From Magnolia sinica (lineage: Eukaryota; Streptophyta; Magnoliopsida; Magnoliales; Magnoliaceae), in assembly GCF_029962835.1 (NCBI RefSeq), contig NC_080582.1, forward strand, positions 71,358,177 to 71,422,176: 64,000 bases of DNA, written 5' to 3'. Below the pieces are notes generated by a model. The model did no database searches. It was given only the letters and a program-made list of their open reading frames with translations, and was not told where the DNA came from. Shown piece by piece: positions 34,146 to 45,738 of this stretch. Position 1 is the first letter of the stretch. Each line of letters opens with the position of its first letter. A program made the position numbers and the translations under genes.

Positions 34146-34699
34146 ATATGCCTCTCTTGTGCAGAAGTTGTTGGCAACCGAATGCCAAAATAAGTGGACA
34201 CCACACCCTTTGGGATAGTGTGGAACACCCCAACCCTCCAATACTTGAGTATTGGATGTCCTCGGGCGTTACCTCTGGAGTTCCTTGCATATAATTCGCA
34301 TCCACATGCACATGCATAGTAAGGAATCTAGATCTAGAGATTCCAACCTTCATAATGCCTCCGATGTAAATCACATGCTTAGGAATGACCTAAAGAAATT
34401 AGGAACTAGCCTTTAGAGCCTTTGGAGGACTCGAAAGCACACTTTCAGTTCGACCAATAATGGTGTCGATCTGATCGATGGGTTACGTAAGTTACTTAAA
34501 CCCACACGAATTGAGAAGAATGAAAGGGGGGTATAAATACCCATTTTGGTCATTTGGGGGCTTTCTACCAAAACCTATGATTTTCCAAGAAGGAGAGGGA
34601 GAAAAAGGGGGAGAGATCAGAGGGAGTGTGAAGGGAAAATAAAAGATCTCCGCGCCTCATGTTATTCTCCTTAGTAGAGCTGCATAGGCTTCTTTGAGT
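34146..34699 (+). repeat. LTR-like promoter segment, unclassified
   Basis: Unique-looking sequence with a TATA-type GGTATAAATACCC at about 34530, followed by a purine-rich AAGGAGAGGGAGAAAAAGGG leader, resembling the U3/R of an LTR. No coding frame and no visible TSD. Confidence 0.35.
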
Positions 34700-35436
34700 T
34701 GTAATGTAGAGAGGGTCACAGATAGTTACATGGCCAAGATGGATCAGAAAAGGCTCGGTCGATGACAGAAGTGATTTAGACCGTTGGACCTTAAATCAGG
34801 CGTATCTCGCAATCTGGAATGAGTTATCGGACGTAAAATATATGATTTTGAGGTAGAACGAGCTACTTTAGCCACCCAACCCGCTACGCCAGGTTGCCCA
34901 AGCTGGATTGGCGAAATACCGCCAGATCGAAGGTTGTTTCCCTATTTTAATTCCTTTTTTACTATAAATAGTAAGTTTTAGTTTGATTATAACTCTTCAT
35001 CCGTTGGGCTTTAGGAGTTGCGTCCAACGCGAAAAGAGCTTAGAAAAATTAGGAGAATGGCTTGATGGAATCAAATAGGACACTTGCTATTTTTGGCCGA
35101 AAAGCTTGCGCACTAGTAGACATCACGCCCGTCTATAAATAGTAAGTTTACTATATATAGTAAGTCGCGAATTCTAGGAGTTTTAGTCGTAGTTTGATTA
35201 TGATCTCTTTCCCATTGCCTGGTATCTATATTTAAAGGTTATGAACTCCTTTTCTTTTTCTTTTTTTTTCATTTATCAATCAATTTCGAATGTATTAGAG
35301 TTTATTTCTATTTTCTTGCTTTCTTTCCTCATGGATTCGAGAAGTCTCTGTAAGGAGTCCAAAGAAGTTCCGTGGATTCGGAATAGTTATCATCTTGAGG
35401 AAGATGGTGCTCGATCTCATGTCCTCCCCTGCGTCA
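34700..35436 (+). repeat. LTR-B copy B1
   Basis: Matches solo LTR B2 (50516-51260) throughout: AGATGGATCAGAAAAGGC, GTATCTCGCAATCTGGAATG, TTTACTATAAATAGTAAG, GTTGGGCTTTAGGAGTTG, GATTCGAGAAGTC and GTGGATTCGGAATAG. It ends in GCGTCA. Flanks do not form a clear TSD. It lies just downstream of the broken end of the truncated NLR, so it may mark the rearrangement that removed the LRR. Confidence 0.75.
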
Positions 35437-35564
35437 TGTTGATTCCTAGATGGATTTGACCTCCCTTCGTTAGGTGAGAGGCCTCAACCTAGTGAGTAGT
35501 TCTACTCATCTCCTTAGTGCGATTTAAGGTAATTGCACGAGGATCATGTGTATTTTTCTCAAAA

Positions 35565-36833
35565 GAAAGTATGGCTTCAGATGGTAAAGCTAATATGTTT
35601 GCGATTTGAAATTTATCAACAACAGACTGCAAGCTAATTTTTTGGAGTATTTTCCCCCACTGGTATGGATCCTTTGCTTTCCTTGATAGTACGCCCCAAA
35701 TGATAGCAAAGAGGCAAACCATGACATTTTTCTAAATTTTGCAGGTAATGGATACCCTGCTCTAAGAATGTTTTATTACAAAACAATTTCCATCCCTCTT
35801 CGTCTCCTAAAAGCTGCAACTTGTGGGGAGACTTCCCTGCATTGGCATATGAAGCTATGTCGCTGTTGCAGTGGTGAGTAGGACTCAACTTCCCCTGTTC
35901 ATGTCTGGAAAAGCAGCCACTAGAGAATCCCATGCTTCAGTCATACCAAATATCGTCCAACAGCACAAGATATCTCCTCCCCTTCAAATGATTGGAAAGC
36001 TTCTCCTTCAAGTGAACTGCATTCATTTTCTCTACCATCTCAAGCTCTTCTTTAGTAAGATTCATAAAACATTTTATAAGGGTTTGCAAAAGATCTTTCT
36101 CAACATATTCCGGAGATTAAAAAAAAAACCCAAGCACAACAATCAAAATGTTTCTTAATAGCCTCATTGTTATACACTTTAATGGCAAGAGTGGTCATGT
36201 CGAGACTGCCCATTCCGACTACAGAAACCACACAATGTTGAGAATCGCCATCAATCAACTGTGCCACCAGTGACTTTATTTCTTCATCAAAACCAACGAC
36301 TTCTGTCTCTCCAAGTAGAGGCGAAGTTTGCCTTTGCCTTCGTAAACTTTCAACCATGGAACTACTCCCACTTCTTTAATGCATATGCCATTGTACTTGC
36401 AGGGATCTCCCGAATTTTATTCTTTATCCGTTCAATTTCATTGCGGAGCTCACGTCGAGCCAATAAATCGATGGGCGTGCACCTTTTGAAGAAACCAACG
36501 AACCCACTTCTCCTATGTTGTTCTATTTTGAGGATGAAGGTGTCAATGACGACTTTTGCATTGTACGCAACATCTCCTACGTCTGCCACCCAATTCTTCA
36601 CTCTTGCATCACCGCTTTGTTTTGCGTTGGCATCCTTCAAGAAGCACCTTTTGCGTTGGCATCTTTCAAGAAGCACCTTTTGCGTTGGCATCTTTCAAGA
36701 AGCACCGCATCCGCCTCAATTTTCTCAACCCACTCGACCTGATCACGCACTTCATAGAGGGAAACTGCCTCTTGAACCAGGAAATTGCTGAGTTTTCCTA
36801 GGATGAAGGAAACAACAGCCTCAATAGTCATTT
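35565..36833 (-). pseudogene. Truncated NLR (third copy): CC-NBS only, decayed
   Basis: Minus-strand homology to NLR2 starts at 36833 (MTIEAVVSFILGKLSNFLVQ) and proceeds through the CC domain, TSPLLGETEVVGFDEE, a damaged P-loop, FDCCAWVF, the kinase-2/RNBS-B region and GLPL, stopping in the SYEDLP/LKPYF region at about 35565. All LRRs are missing. Damage: a triplicated 29-bp unit (36620-36706) shifts the frame in the CC domain. The P-loop reads GMGSLDMTT instead of GMGGLGKTT, losing the ATP-binding Lys. EDVID reads KVVID. Further indels and deletions lie in the NB-ARC (35700-35960, 36100-36130). Same strand as both other NLRs. Non-functional. Confidence 0.88.
36620..36706. repeat. 29-bp unit, three tandem copies
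   Basis: Copies at 36620-36648, 36649-36677 and 36678-36706, differing at one base. NLR1 and NLR2 have one copy at the matching place (codons for CFLKDADAK). As 29 is not a multiple of 3, the two extra copies (58 bp) shift the frame. Confidence 0.92.
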
Positions 36834-37130
36834 TTGCCTTTCTCTTCTTCTCACAAGAAAGTTCAATTACTTAGTCAAAACTCACAGACGCAGAATGAGA
36901 GAGAGCCTTCTCGCAGCTATCCTTTCTTTCACAATTATTCTTTCACTTGCATTGGCCAATCAAAGCAGAATCCAATGCTCTCTCTCTCATTTGAAAAGGA
37001 AAGCATAACACAGCCTCGAGTCCTCTTCTTTTCCTTTGCATTTTCCTCTCCCCGTTATTCCCTTCCCGCCACCATCTCTTTAAAAAAGTCTTTAAGTTTC
37101 GTCAAGCAATCCAAACAGTTCATCTGATGG
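36834..37130 (-). promoter_or_regulatory. 5' flank of truncated NLR, homologous to NLR2 upstream
   Basis: AGCTATCCTTTCTTTCACAA, TTATTCTTTCACT and AAAGCAGAATCCAATGCTC align with 48530-48610 upstream of NLR2, so the duplicated unit included upstream sequence. CT-rich throughout; no clear TATA box assigned. Confidence 0.55.
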
Positions 37131-37199
37131 CTGCCATTATTGATGAAGATTCCAAATTGGAAGATCCTGGCCCTTGAGCCTTCTTTGTAGAAATGTGGA

Positions 37200-37295
37200 C
37201 AGTAGCGAGGAATGGATCATTTGCTTTCCTTGATAGTAGGCCCCCAACAACAGCAGCAAGAGGCAGACTATAACATTTTTTTCAAAATCCTTTCT
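37200..37295 (-). pseudogene. NLR micro-fragment (GLPL region)
   Basis: Minus strand reads approximately KKCYSLPLA...[11 protein letters not shown], matching [20 protein letters not shown] of the NLRs over about 90 bp, with a stop and a small in-frame loss. It sits upstream of the truncated NLR. It represents a fourth NLR copy, or a piece displaced from the third. Confidence 0.65.
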
Positions 37296-37633
37296 CCATG
37301 CACAATTCGTCAATGAATGAGTAAACAGAGTTTGGCTAGGACACAAGCTTTGAAGAACTCCAAGCCATCGCCATCTGAGTCTGCTCCCATAAAGACCAAA
37401 CATCCCCGTCTGAGTCTGCTACAAAATTAATGCATGAAAACAGTATTCATGTGCGGAACTAATCCTCTTCACATTTTAAATAATAACCAGTAAAATGCAG
37501 TATGGGAAGAGTTACTCTAATTTGATGGATTTTGATATTAGCCATCTAAAGTTAGGCTCATCTTTCAGCAATTTTAATTACTAGCCATCCCTATATTTAC
37601 AAGCTGAAACTGCAAACCTATTGTTTGAACTAA

Positions 37634-37887
37634 GGGAATGTTTGGACACACCCTCAAAAGGGCATTTGATGCATAAATGCGGCTTTGAGATAAATCACTC
37701 TTCATGTCCTTGTTTGGATGCACTTCCACAAATCCCATTTCACCTCCACTCTTCAAAATGTAGCTTTGAGCTAAAAGGTCCATAACTCAAAAAGCAATCA
37801 GATTCAATTTTGAAAATCAACCAACAAAGTCAACAGTACTTGCTTAGCAATAAACTCCTTTGACCGAAGTGGCGTTCAAACCAGCCC
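37634..37887. mobile_element. Tourist-like MITE (PIF/Harbinger type), 254 bp
   Basis: Ends GGGAATGTTTGGACAC and (reverse complement of right end) GGGCTGGTTTGAACGC, flanked by TAA on the left and TTA on the right. Imperfect TIRs and the TWA target fit Tourist-like MITEs. Confidence 0.55.
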
Positions 37888-37890
37888 TTA

Positions 37891-38759
37891 GGCCCTAGAT
37901 AGGACAGTGAAATGAGCACAAATGTCAATATGGCTAATGAATAATAGCCCTGGATAACATATGCTGGCCATAAAAATTAGGTTGTCCATTCATCAAGTAG
38001 ACCGCAATTGCTCGAAAGAAATCTTAGTAAAAAACGGCCAGTGTTACACTACTCACATCAACTCATCGTCCATGAACATCTTAACAGGACATGAGAAAAT
38101 CTTATGATAAATCCAATCTTTCTAAGTGGGGTACAATAATTCAATGATCCAAACCATTGATCTGATGAACCCACCTTTTTCATTTAACATTGATGGAGCC
38201 ATATTTTTCGGTAGTTGCATTGATGACATTCTTTTTGTATTAGGATGGCCCAGTGATGAGAGGACTGAGTTGATTCTTGCATATGCTCATCTTCACATCA
38301 GAGGCAACCTTACGGCACTGATAGATTTTATACAAACAACAAAAATGCAATGACTTACCCAGGAACCATTTCTCTTTGTCAGAAGAGATAAATAAAAAAT
38401 AAATATAAATAAATAATAATTCTAGCTTTGATTTTCTTTGATTTTCCTTTTATTTTTGTGTTTTATTCAAGATATGATTCATGATCTATAATGGGTTTAG
38501 AATTAATTGAAAGGAAATTGAAAGGGTAAAAAGGGAATTAAAAAAAGATGAGGCTCAGATTCCGCTTCATCCGGACACGCGTTTGGGTACATCCCTCTGC
38601 AATGGCTGCATGTATTGGTTGCCTGAAATCATAAAGAAACAGACCTTCCAAACATGCCCAGCCATGAAATGCAGAGGAAATGCATTTCCCCAAATACCTG
38701 ACGATCAAAAGCAAAATGGAATAACATCACTGCCTCGCCCTCGTCTTATTATGCATACA

Positions 38760-38764
<5 letters not shown>
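37891..38764. other. No gene seen
   Basis: AT-rich sequence. A 75-codon plus-strand ORF at 38126-38353 has no recognisable domain, repeat or conserved copy and is not called a gene. Confidence 0.4.

Positions 38765-38818
<54 letters not shown>
38765..38818. repeat. (GA)n microsatellite, ~54 bp
   Basis: Uninterrupted GA dinucleotides after CAGGAGAA. Produces an Arg/Glu repeat in one frame. Confidence 0.95.
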
Positions 38819-38820
<2 letters not shown>

Positions 38821-40425
38821 GCTGTTTTGTAATTTTACATTTTCATGGAAATCATCGGCTTCTGATAGAGAGAAGGCACAACCCTCAGAAGCCTCCTCCC
38901 TCTCACAGATCGCCTCATTCTTAAACTAATGAGAGTGACCTGAAAACATCCTATTCCCTTTTATTTATACCGCTTTCCTAGGGTTTTTGTTATTCGGTAC
39001 TCCGCAGAGTATGATAGATGATACACGGACACTTAGAAATTACTTGGAAACATGGACAAGTAACTAAATTAAGCTGTCTAAAACGTAAGTCTCACTTCAG
39101 ATGTATCAGGAGGCTTATTTGATTGTCCGATCATGAGATGTTTTTATTGGACGGTTCAAAATGAAAATATCCAATGGTCCTATTTTAACAATTAAGTGTC
39201 CATCAACCAGAGGATAGGATTGCTCTTGGGACTGTGACTTAGCGACAGTGGGTTTCACAATTTAGTAAGTTTAACTGGATCTAATGAATGCCACGTGTAC
39301 AATTTCCAATGCTTGCGTATGAAGTTCATATTCTAACGGCGTATCAACTATCAATCGATTCCCTCTAAGGAAAGCAGAAAGCTTCTGTGCGCTAGCGCGC
39401 TTAATGGGCCAAGCACATGCATCGGTCCAGGCCATTGTTCATGTGCTGGAACCACTTTCTGAGAAACTCTTTTTGATGGACCTATTCTTTTATCTGTGTT
39501 TTTCAGGAATTTGATATTTTCACCCATCGAAAAGCTGTTATTCCAGCCCCTACAAGGGTAATTTGTTCACTTTAGAAATGGATTAAAGCTCTCACAGACA
39601 AAAGGGTTGCATTGGGCTAGGTTTGGTCCGAGCCCAATTTGAAACTAAAGGCTAAGGCCGAGTCTAGCTAATAATGAAATAACCTTGGCACTAGGCCTAT
39701 GCTCCGGCCGGTTTGAAAAAGTTCGGCTTGGATTGGTTCAAATAGAAGTTTGAACCAAACTAAGCCTTTAAGTTTGATTCGATTTGATTCAGCTCATAAA
39801 TTATATGCACTTTCGTGTGGTGTGATTCAATTGAGCTTTGGATATGATTCAATTTTGGGATCATGTCCTAAAACGATATATAAAAATGGATGGATGGCAT
39901 GGTTAATAAATATGCATGACAACGTGGATAATACACAATACATATACATGAATGCACACTGTTTATGTGGTTTGGTCCACTTAACCTTTGGATATGATTC
40001 AATTTTAAATTATGCCCTAAAAAGTTCATATCATGTATTTTATTTATTTAACAAAAAAAAAAATGAGCCAATCCTTATTCAAACTCGGCTTGATTCTACT
40101 GGGCTTAGATATTTGGATCAAATAAAACCAAGCTCAACCAGTAGTGATAAGCTCAAAGCTCAGCTCATACAAAGTTTGAACATGGGGTGTCATGTAAACA
40201 AGATGAAGTCAAACTCAATTCAGCCCAACTCCTATAGAGCTCTACTTGAAAATATTAGTTGGGCCAAAACCTCATCTAATACCTATTTTCCAGGTGATTT
40301 TACCTAATTCATCTATCAAGCTCATCTGAATACTCATCATCCAGGTTGGGCTGACTAAAAGGCTCAACTCGGCTCGAAATATAATAATCAGACTAGAAAT
40401 TTAATTACATCAATGAGAGGGATTA
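38819..40425. repeat. Intergenic with degraded dispersed repeats
   Basis: 38819-39590 holds nothing recognisable. From 39590 a GGCTTGG/AAGCTCAACTC-rich repeat is interrupted by dispersed-family blocks (TTGAGCTTTGGATATGATTC at about 39830 and again near 39980). The 185-codon ORF at 39750-40307 follows these repeat blocks and lacks any known domain, so it is not called. Confidence 0.45.
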
Positions 40426-40901
40426 TGTGACGGGAAGTTGGGTGGGGCCCATTGTGATGTTTGTGAGAAATCCAACCCGTCCACATGAGGACATGTTTCC
40501 AAAAATGAAGCATATTCAAAATTGAAGTGGCCGCACGACAGGGAAAAGTGAGTAGGGAAATTCCTACCGTTGAAACCTCCCTTGGGGTCCACTGTGATGT
40601 TTATATGCCATTCATAATGTTCATAACGTCATTCTTGCTGTGATTAACTAAAAAACAAAAAACGAAAGCAAAACAAAACAAATAAAAAATACTAGCCTGA
40701 TCCAAAGCTTTTGTAGCCCCACAGATGTTTCAATGGTAAAAATTCAATCTTCACTGTTTCCTGTGGTGCAGCCCACTTGAGTTTTGGATGTGCCCCATTT
40801 TTAAGCCCAAATCCTAACATGATCTGGAAAAATTGACGGACAGGGTGGACTTCTCACAAACATTATGGTGGGCCCCACCAACCTTCTTGTCGCAGGAAGT
40901 T
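40426..40901. mobile_element. Foldback element F1 (GGTGGGGCCC ends)
   Basis: Left end GTGACGGGAAGTTGGGTGGG followed by GCCCATTGTGATGTTTGTGA. The reverse complement of the right end reads CCTGCGACAAGAAGGTTGGT then GGGGCCCACCATAATGTTTG. Arms of about 70 bp enclose dispersed-family blocks. No TSD resolved. Confidence 0.6.
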
Positions 40902-41689
40902 CCTGCTCGGCAATCCTTCTCAATTGCCTCCTAATGATAAGCACATAAAATAGTATGAATAAAAAAAAAATTTTAAAAAATTTGCAATTTTTAACTTGAA
41001 CCATTACTTGCTCTGCTAGTAAAAACAACATGCATATGAAGATGAGCCAGGTAGGTTTGGGCTAAAAAATATCTTGAGCCCAAGCCCATTCTGAAAATTG
41101 ATTGAGCCACATATGACAGGCTGAAACCTGGCCCATGGCCAGGCTAATAGTCACAAGACCGTCCAAAGCTGGCCGGGGTGGACAGCCACCTGCCCATTGC
41201 CACCCTACTCAAAGGCGGGCGCAGCTGAGTCTGGCCAGGTCTCTACCATTTTCATCCAAGCTGAACCATGGGGTGGATGGCTTGACTCCAGGCCTTAGTT
41301 TTAATGCTGCATAGTTAGGCGTAGTTTTAATGCTGAATGGTTAGACGGACTGGATTGGCATCACATCTCTCAAATGCCCAACATGTAAGCCTACCTGACC
41401 TAACTTTCTAATCTTTGGCGAGCTGAATGCTTAGCTTTGGTGGGGCCCATCCCAGCTTATGGTCAGGCTTTTTCCCTATGGTTTCGGCCCATTTGACGTG
41501 GACGAAACTTAACCCAAGGATTTGGTGGGCTACCACATGAATGGACCACAATGAAGAAGCAATTAGATTATGCCACTGTTGTAGCCATCCATTCAGCATC
41601 CCAAACAAAGGTTGATCAACTCAGAAAATCAGCAATAGCCAGCATTCAAAGAGAAAAACTCATAATCAGATGGACAACAGTGTGTGAAC
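40902..41689. other. Intergenic; GCCCAAGCCC-rich repeat
   Basis: Low-complexity GGGCT/AGCCC-rich sequence at about 41040-41250 similar to 23130-23330, then sequence with GGTGGGGCCCATCCCAGCTTATGG. No gene seen. Confidence 0.4.
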
Positions 41690-42480
41690 CCATAATAATG
41701 GATATGACTGATATCACAACCTACAAGTGGATGTAAGTCATCGTCGTTGGATTCAACCACCATAAAACACACCAGTGTATGAAGAGATTGGTAGATAATA
41801 CTAGAGATCTCATGCCACTGTCTGAAAACATATCCGAATAACTCACACCATTATCCATGACAGAGTATGAGAGTCTGTTCTACCAAAGCAAGAGTCTAGA
41901 AATCAAAATGATGTACTGCAATTTGCTTGTTCTAAAGTAGAGAAATCATGTATCTGGGTTCGAGTAAGATTATGGTAGAGAATATCTAAAATCATTTAGA
42001 GTGGCTTTTGATTCTACTAAGGAAACTTGTACAAATAAGATACATCATTTGTAGAAATAAAAGACAGATTCTATTTATACCTAAGAAATAAATTTTGTAT
42101 GGACCACCTGCTTGTTTGATCATTCTGGGTCATGGGTCACAATGGCCCTACCTGATGGATGGCTGGATCTTGCACATGAGTTCCGCATTGGATGTATATG
42201 CATGTAGAATCTATCAATCTCCTCCACAGTGACATGCATTATGATCAATGGTTAGATCATTTAGGTAGTGGTAGTTCCATATTTGATGTGGCATCACCCA
42301 AAATTGTAATTACCTGACTGTTATAAGTGCTCAACCGGTTTGTAGAGGATTTTTTTTATTTATTTATTTTCCAATTTTTTCATTTATTTTTAAACAATTG
42401 TCGAGGACGGTTAAGAGAAAAGGATTTGATGGGTCCCAATAGATGAACTGTTTGGATAATCGGACCGTTGGCTCTCAATA
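41690..42480. repeat. Orphan copy of the NLR 3'-flank block
   Basis: AGTGGATGTAAGTCATCGTC, ATGAAGAGATTGGTAGATAA, CTCACACCATTATCCATGAC and GGATGGCTGGATCTTGCACA match 23870-24990 (NLR1 flank) in order, and 43200-44270 (NLR2 flank) in part. No NLR is attached. It shows a third duplication event, or a deletion that removed its gene. Confidence 0.75.
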
Positions 42481-43159
42481 GAGGGAGACTAGCAGACCTG
42501 TAGAGATATCACTAATGCAATTCAATTTGGAGATCTTGAAAAGAAATATATATATATATATATAAAGCATGGATTAACATCGAACTAAAATAAAATAAAT
42601 AAAAAACCAAAAATATTCTCTCTTCAGTGTATTCTGCATGGACAGTAAAAATTACATAAATGTGTCATTAAAAACAAGATGTATGTGAAAAGCAAATTAA
42701 AACATAAAAGAACTTGAAACAAATCTATATGGTATGAAGTAAACCTGAGAATATTAACAACAAGACCATCCACAAACATCGAAGAAAACTATAGCAGCTT
42801 GATGATTCCCGTCAATTGGAATACTAGTAAAGAGAATGCCTCCACTTTTATTAAGGAGGGGATCAGAGAGGATATGGGAGGAGTTTGGATGAGATAGAGC
42901 TTATGATCTCATCTGATCTTTCTCTCATATCTCAATCCCTGTTGAATTCAAATTTACATTCCAAGATAATTTTAAAAGAGCAATATCAAAAGGGAATGTG
43001 TGCAACCCACCCACTAGTGGCCCCCATGGGCTAATATCTAACAGTAGTCATCCATTTGTCAGGCTAAAAAAAGCTCCTTCAACTCAAGAAGAAAACACAA
43101 TGACCAACATTCAAGGGGCTCAACACACAACAACCAGATGGACACTGGTGTATGAATTT
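42481..43159. other. Intergenic spacer with (TA)n
   Basis: A short TA run lies at about 42547-42563. The remainder is AT-rich without recognisable features and separates the orphan flank copy from the NLR2 flank. Confidence 0.45.
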
Positions 43160-45738
43160 ACAACAATCTGATGAATGCTACTAAAATCACAATCTACAAC
43201 TACAGAGGATGTAAATCATCATGGTTCGATTCCAAGCACCTTATAACACACCAATCTATGAAGAGATTGGTAGATAAAAATACAAAATTTCATGCTAAAT
43301 TCAGAAAACATCATCCAAATAACTTACACCATCATTCATGACAGATTATGATAACCATAAAAAGGAAATGAACTTCCAAGCTAGCAGTCTCTGCATCAAC
43401 ATGTTGTCTAGTCATGTCGGCCCCCATGTGCCGTGAGACTCTCTCCTACCAAAGCAAGAATCTATAAATCAAGCAGGGATTAAAATTTATTAATTACATA
43501 CTGCGATCTACTTTTTCAAATCAAACAAGTGGTCCAATCATATTTATAACACACCAATCTATGTAGAAATTGGTAGATAAAAATACAAAATTTCATGCTC
43601 AATTCAGAAAACATCATCCAAATAACTTACACCATTCATGACAGATTATGAAAACCATAAAAAGGAAATGAACTTCCAAGCTAGAAGTCTCTACATCAAC
43701 ATGTTGTCTAGTCATGTCGCCTCGCATTCGCCGTAAGACTCTCTCCTACCAAAGAAAGAATCTATAAATCAAACAGGGATTAAAATTTAATAATTACATA
43801 CTGTGATCCACCTTTTCAAATCTAAACAAGTGGTTGAATAATATTTATACTAAAATCATTGCATAAAAATAAATACCAAATTCAAATGATGAAGCAAAAT
43901 AGAAAAGAAAAAATGAAAAAACATTGATTCCTTGAGTTATTAATGCAAAATAAATAGTTTGAGTTGCATTGCATTAATGCGTCTTATGTTCTGTTTTACC
44001 TGATCCACTGGTGCACCCTGCGTCTAGACGTAATTGGCAGATCGTGGGGAATTTCAGGTATAGATATTATGTAACTGAGTTTGAGTAGGATTAGGTTAAG
44101 GCATATATAAAACCCATTCAGAGGCATATTGGATGTGTAGCAATGTGAGAGGGAATGGGATCTATATGCATGTAGAATCAACCACCTTCCTCGATCGTGA
44201 TATGTACCATGATTGATGGTTAGAATTGATCACTTGGGCAATACAAACATTTGGTGCAATCATGCAGAATGACAATTACCTAACTGTTATCACTTAAAAC
44301 AAATTTATGTGGTATCAAGTAAACCCGAGAAAACATTAACAATGCAACCATCCACAAAATCAAGCAAAATTACAGCAGTTTGATGAATAATAATGTTCAG
44401 AATTTAATAAGCCATTCAAGATATATAAATCTGGAAACAAAAAAAAATTGTTATACTTCGAGAAATTATTACTCATGCAATTAGAGTGGCACTTTGATTT
44501 GCAACTTAACAGTTTCCAATCTATCTATCTTGTAAGAAAGTTTTTTCTTCTTTGAGAAATGACACTGAAGCAACCCGACAGAAGTTCTATAAGTGCACTC
44601 AAGCTTTGCATTAAGTCCATTTGTAGCCATGATCAGATGGCTAATACAGTCAATTCCCCTGATTTTTGGGCTATGGCCCATCTATGTGATTGTCTAGTGA
44701 ATCAATGGTCTTGATATAACCAAACACAAATGTCCACTTGGGGTATTGGTATTATGGCGTGCACTCCACGGATTCCATGAAACATGCATCACGGTAGCTT
44801 TTCTCTTCTTCTAATTATAAGTAAAAGAGGATTTCCTGCGGAATGAGGAAGCTAAATCACATGGGAAATGAAGAATGGGTTTTAGCAAAAGAAAATCAGT
44901 TTCCTAATGCATCCTACTGTTTTTTTCTATCCCACCTGTGCAAATAGCTTACACTGTGTGTGGGACAAATTGATGGCTGGATAAGCATGTTTTCGCCGTT
45001 CGTTTGTTTTGTATACTGTGCCCCACCTGATGGATTGATTGCCAGTGGCGACTGATTACTGAACCATGTCGTAGATAGAGCTGGGCCACCTGATGGACAG
45101 CTCGGATCTTGCACATGTTTTCTATCTAAGCACATGAAAGCAGTTGGATTGTAAATGCTTGTGATTTTCTCTCAATACATCCTTAAGCTGTAGAGTTCAA
45201 TTGGTTTTCTCATGCTGATGCTATTATAGATGAATTGAAGTTGATGTGGCTGCAGGCTTAGATGATCGGAACCATCGCTCTAGTGGACACAGTCTCAAAA
45301 TAGCACTGGCAAGCCCATCCATACTGTTCGAATGATGGCCTTCGAGGTGGAAGCAAAAATGGTTAGAAGTTTATGATCAACCATGTACAAAATTCATTAG
45401 TAATTCTTAAATGCCTGTGTATCTTTCATCACATTCTAGCAGAGTATAAAAGTTGTTCTCATTTCGGATTTTAGTTACTATAAGTGGGACCCCCATTTCA
45501 GTGATCTATTATGGTCCCTGCCATGAATGGGCCATTCACTTGAAAAAAGGGCCCCACTCCTGCAAACTGAAAAAATGATCAATTAATATTAGTTAGAATA
45601 TGTGTAATTATGGTTTAAGGTGTAAATCAAGAAGAGGGAAATAAAGCAAAGAAGAAGAAAAGCTCACCCACCTTTGTAGAGATGCTGAATTTGTCCTTCT
45701 ATGCATTTTCCATTGCTGGAAGAAACAAGCAACAATGA
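43160..45738. repeat. 3' flank of NLR2, duplicated at NLR1
   Basis: Collinear with 23830-27019 in several blocks (pairs listed there), interrupted in different places by indels. Includes a local 303-bp tandem duplication. No coding frame is conserved between copies. Confidence 0.82.
43250..43855. repeat. 303-bp tandem duplication in NLR2 flank
   Basis: Unit 1 (43250-43552) and unit 2 (43553-43855) both start ACCAATCTATG, then TACAAAATTTCATGCT, AACATCATCCAAATAACTTA, GAACTTCCAAGCTAG and ATCAACATGTTGTCTAGTC. The NLR1 flank has a single copy. Confidence 0.88.

Noticed and set aside
36620-36706. CRISPR-like direct repeats
   Set aside because: Three abutting 29-bp copies without spacers inside a plant NLR pseudogene; simple tandem duplication.
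38583-38924. 113-codon ORF with an Arg/Glu repeat
   Set aside because: The repeat is the (GA)n microsatellite; the flanks have no recognisable domain.
39750-40307. 185-codon plus-strand ORF
   Set aside because: Follows degraded dispersed-repeat blocks (the same words recur twice inside it); no domain; not conserved in other copies.
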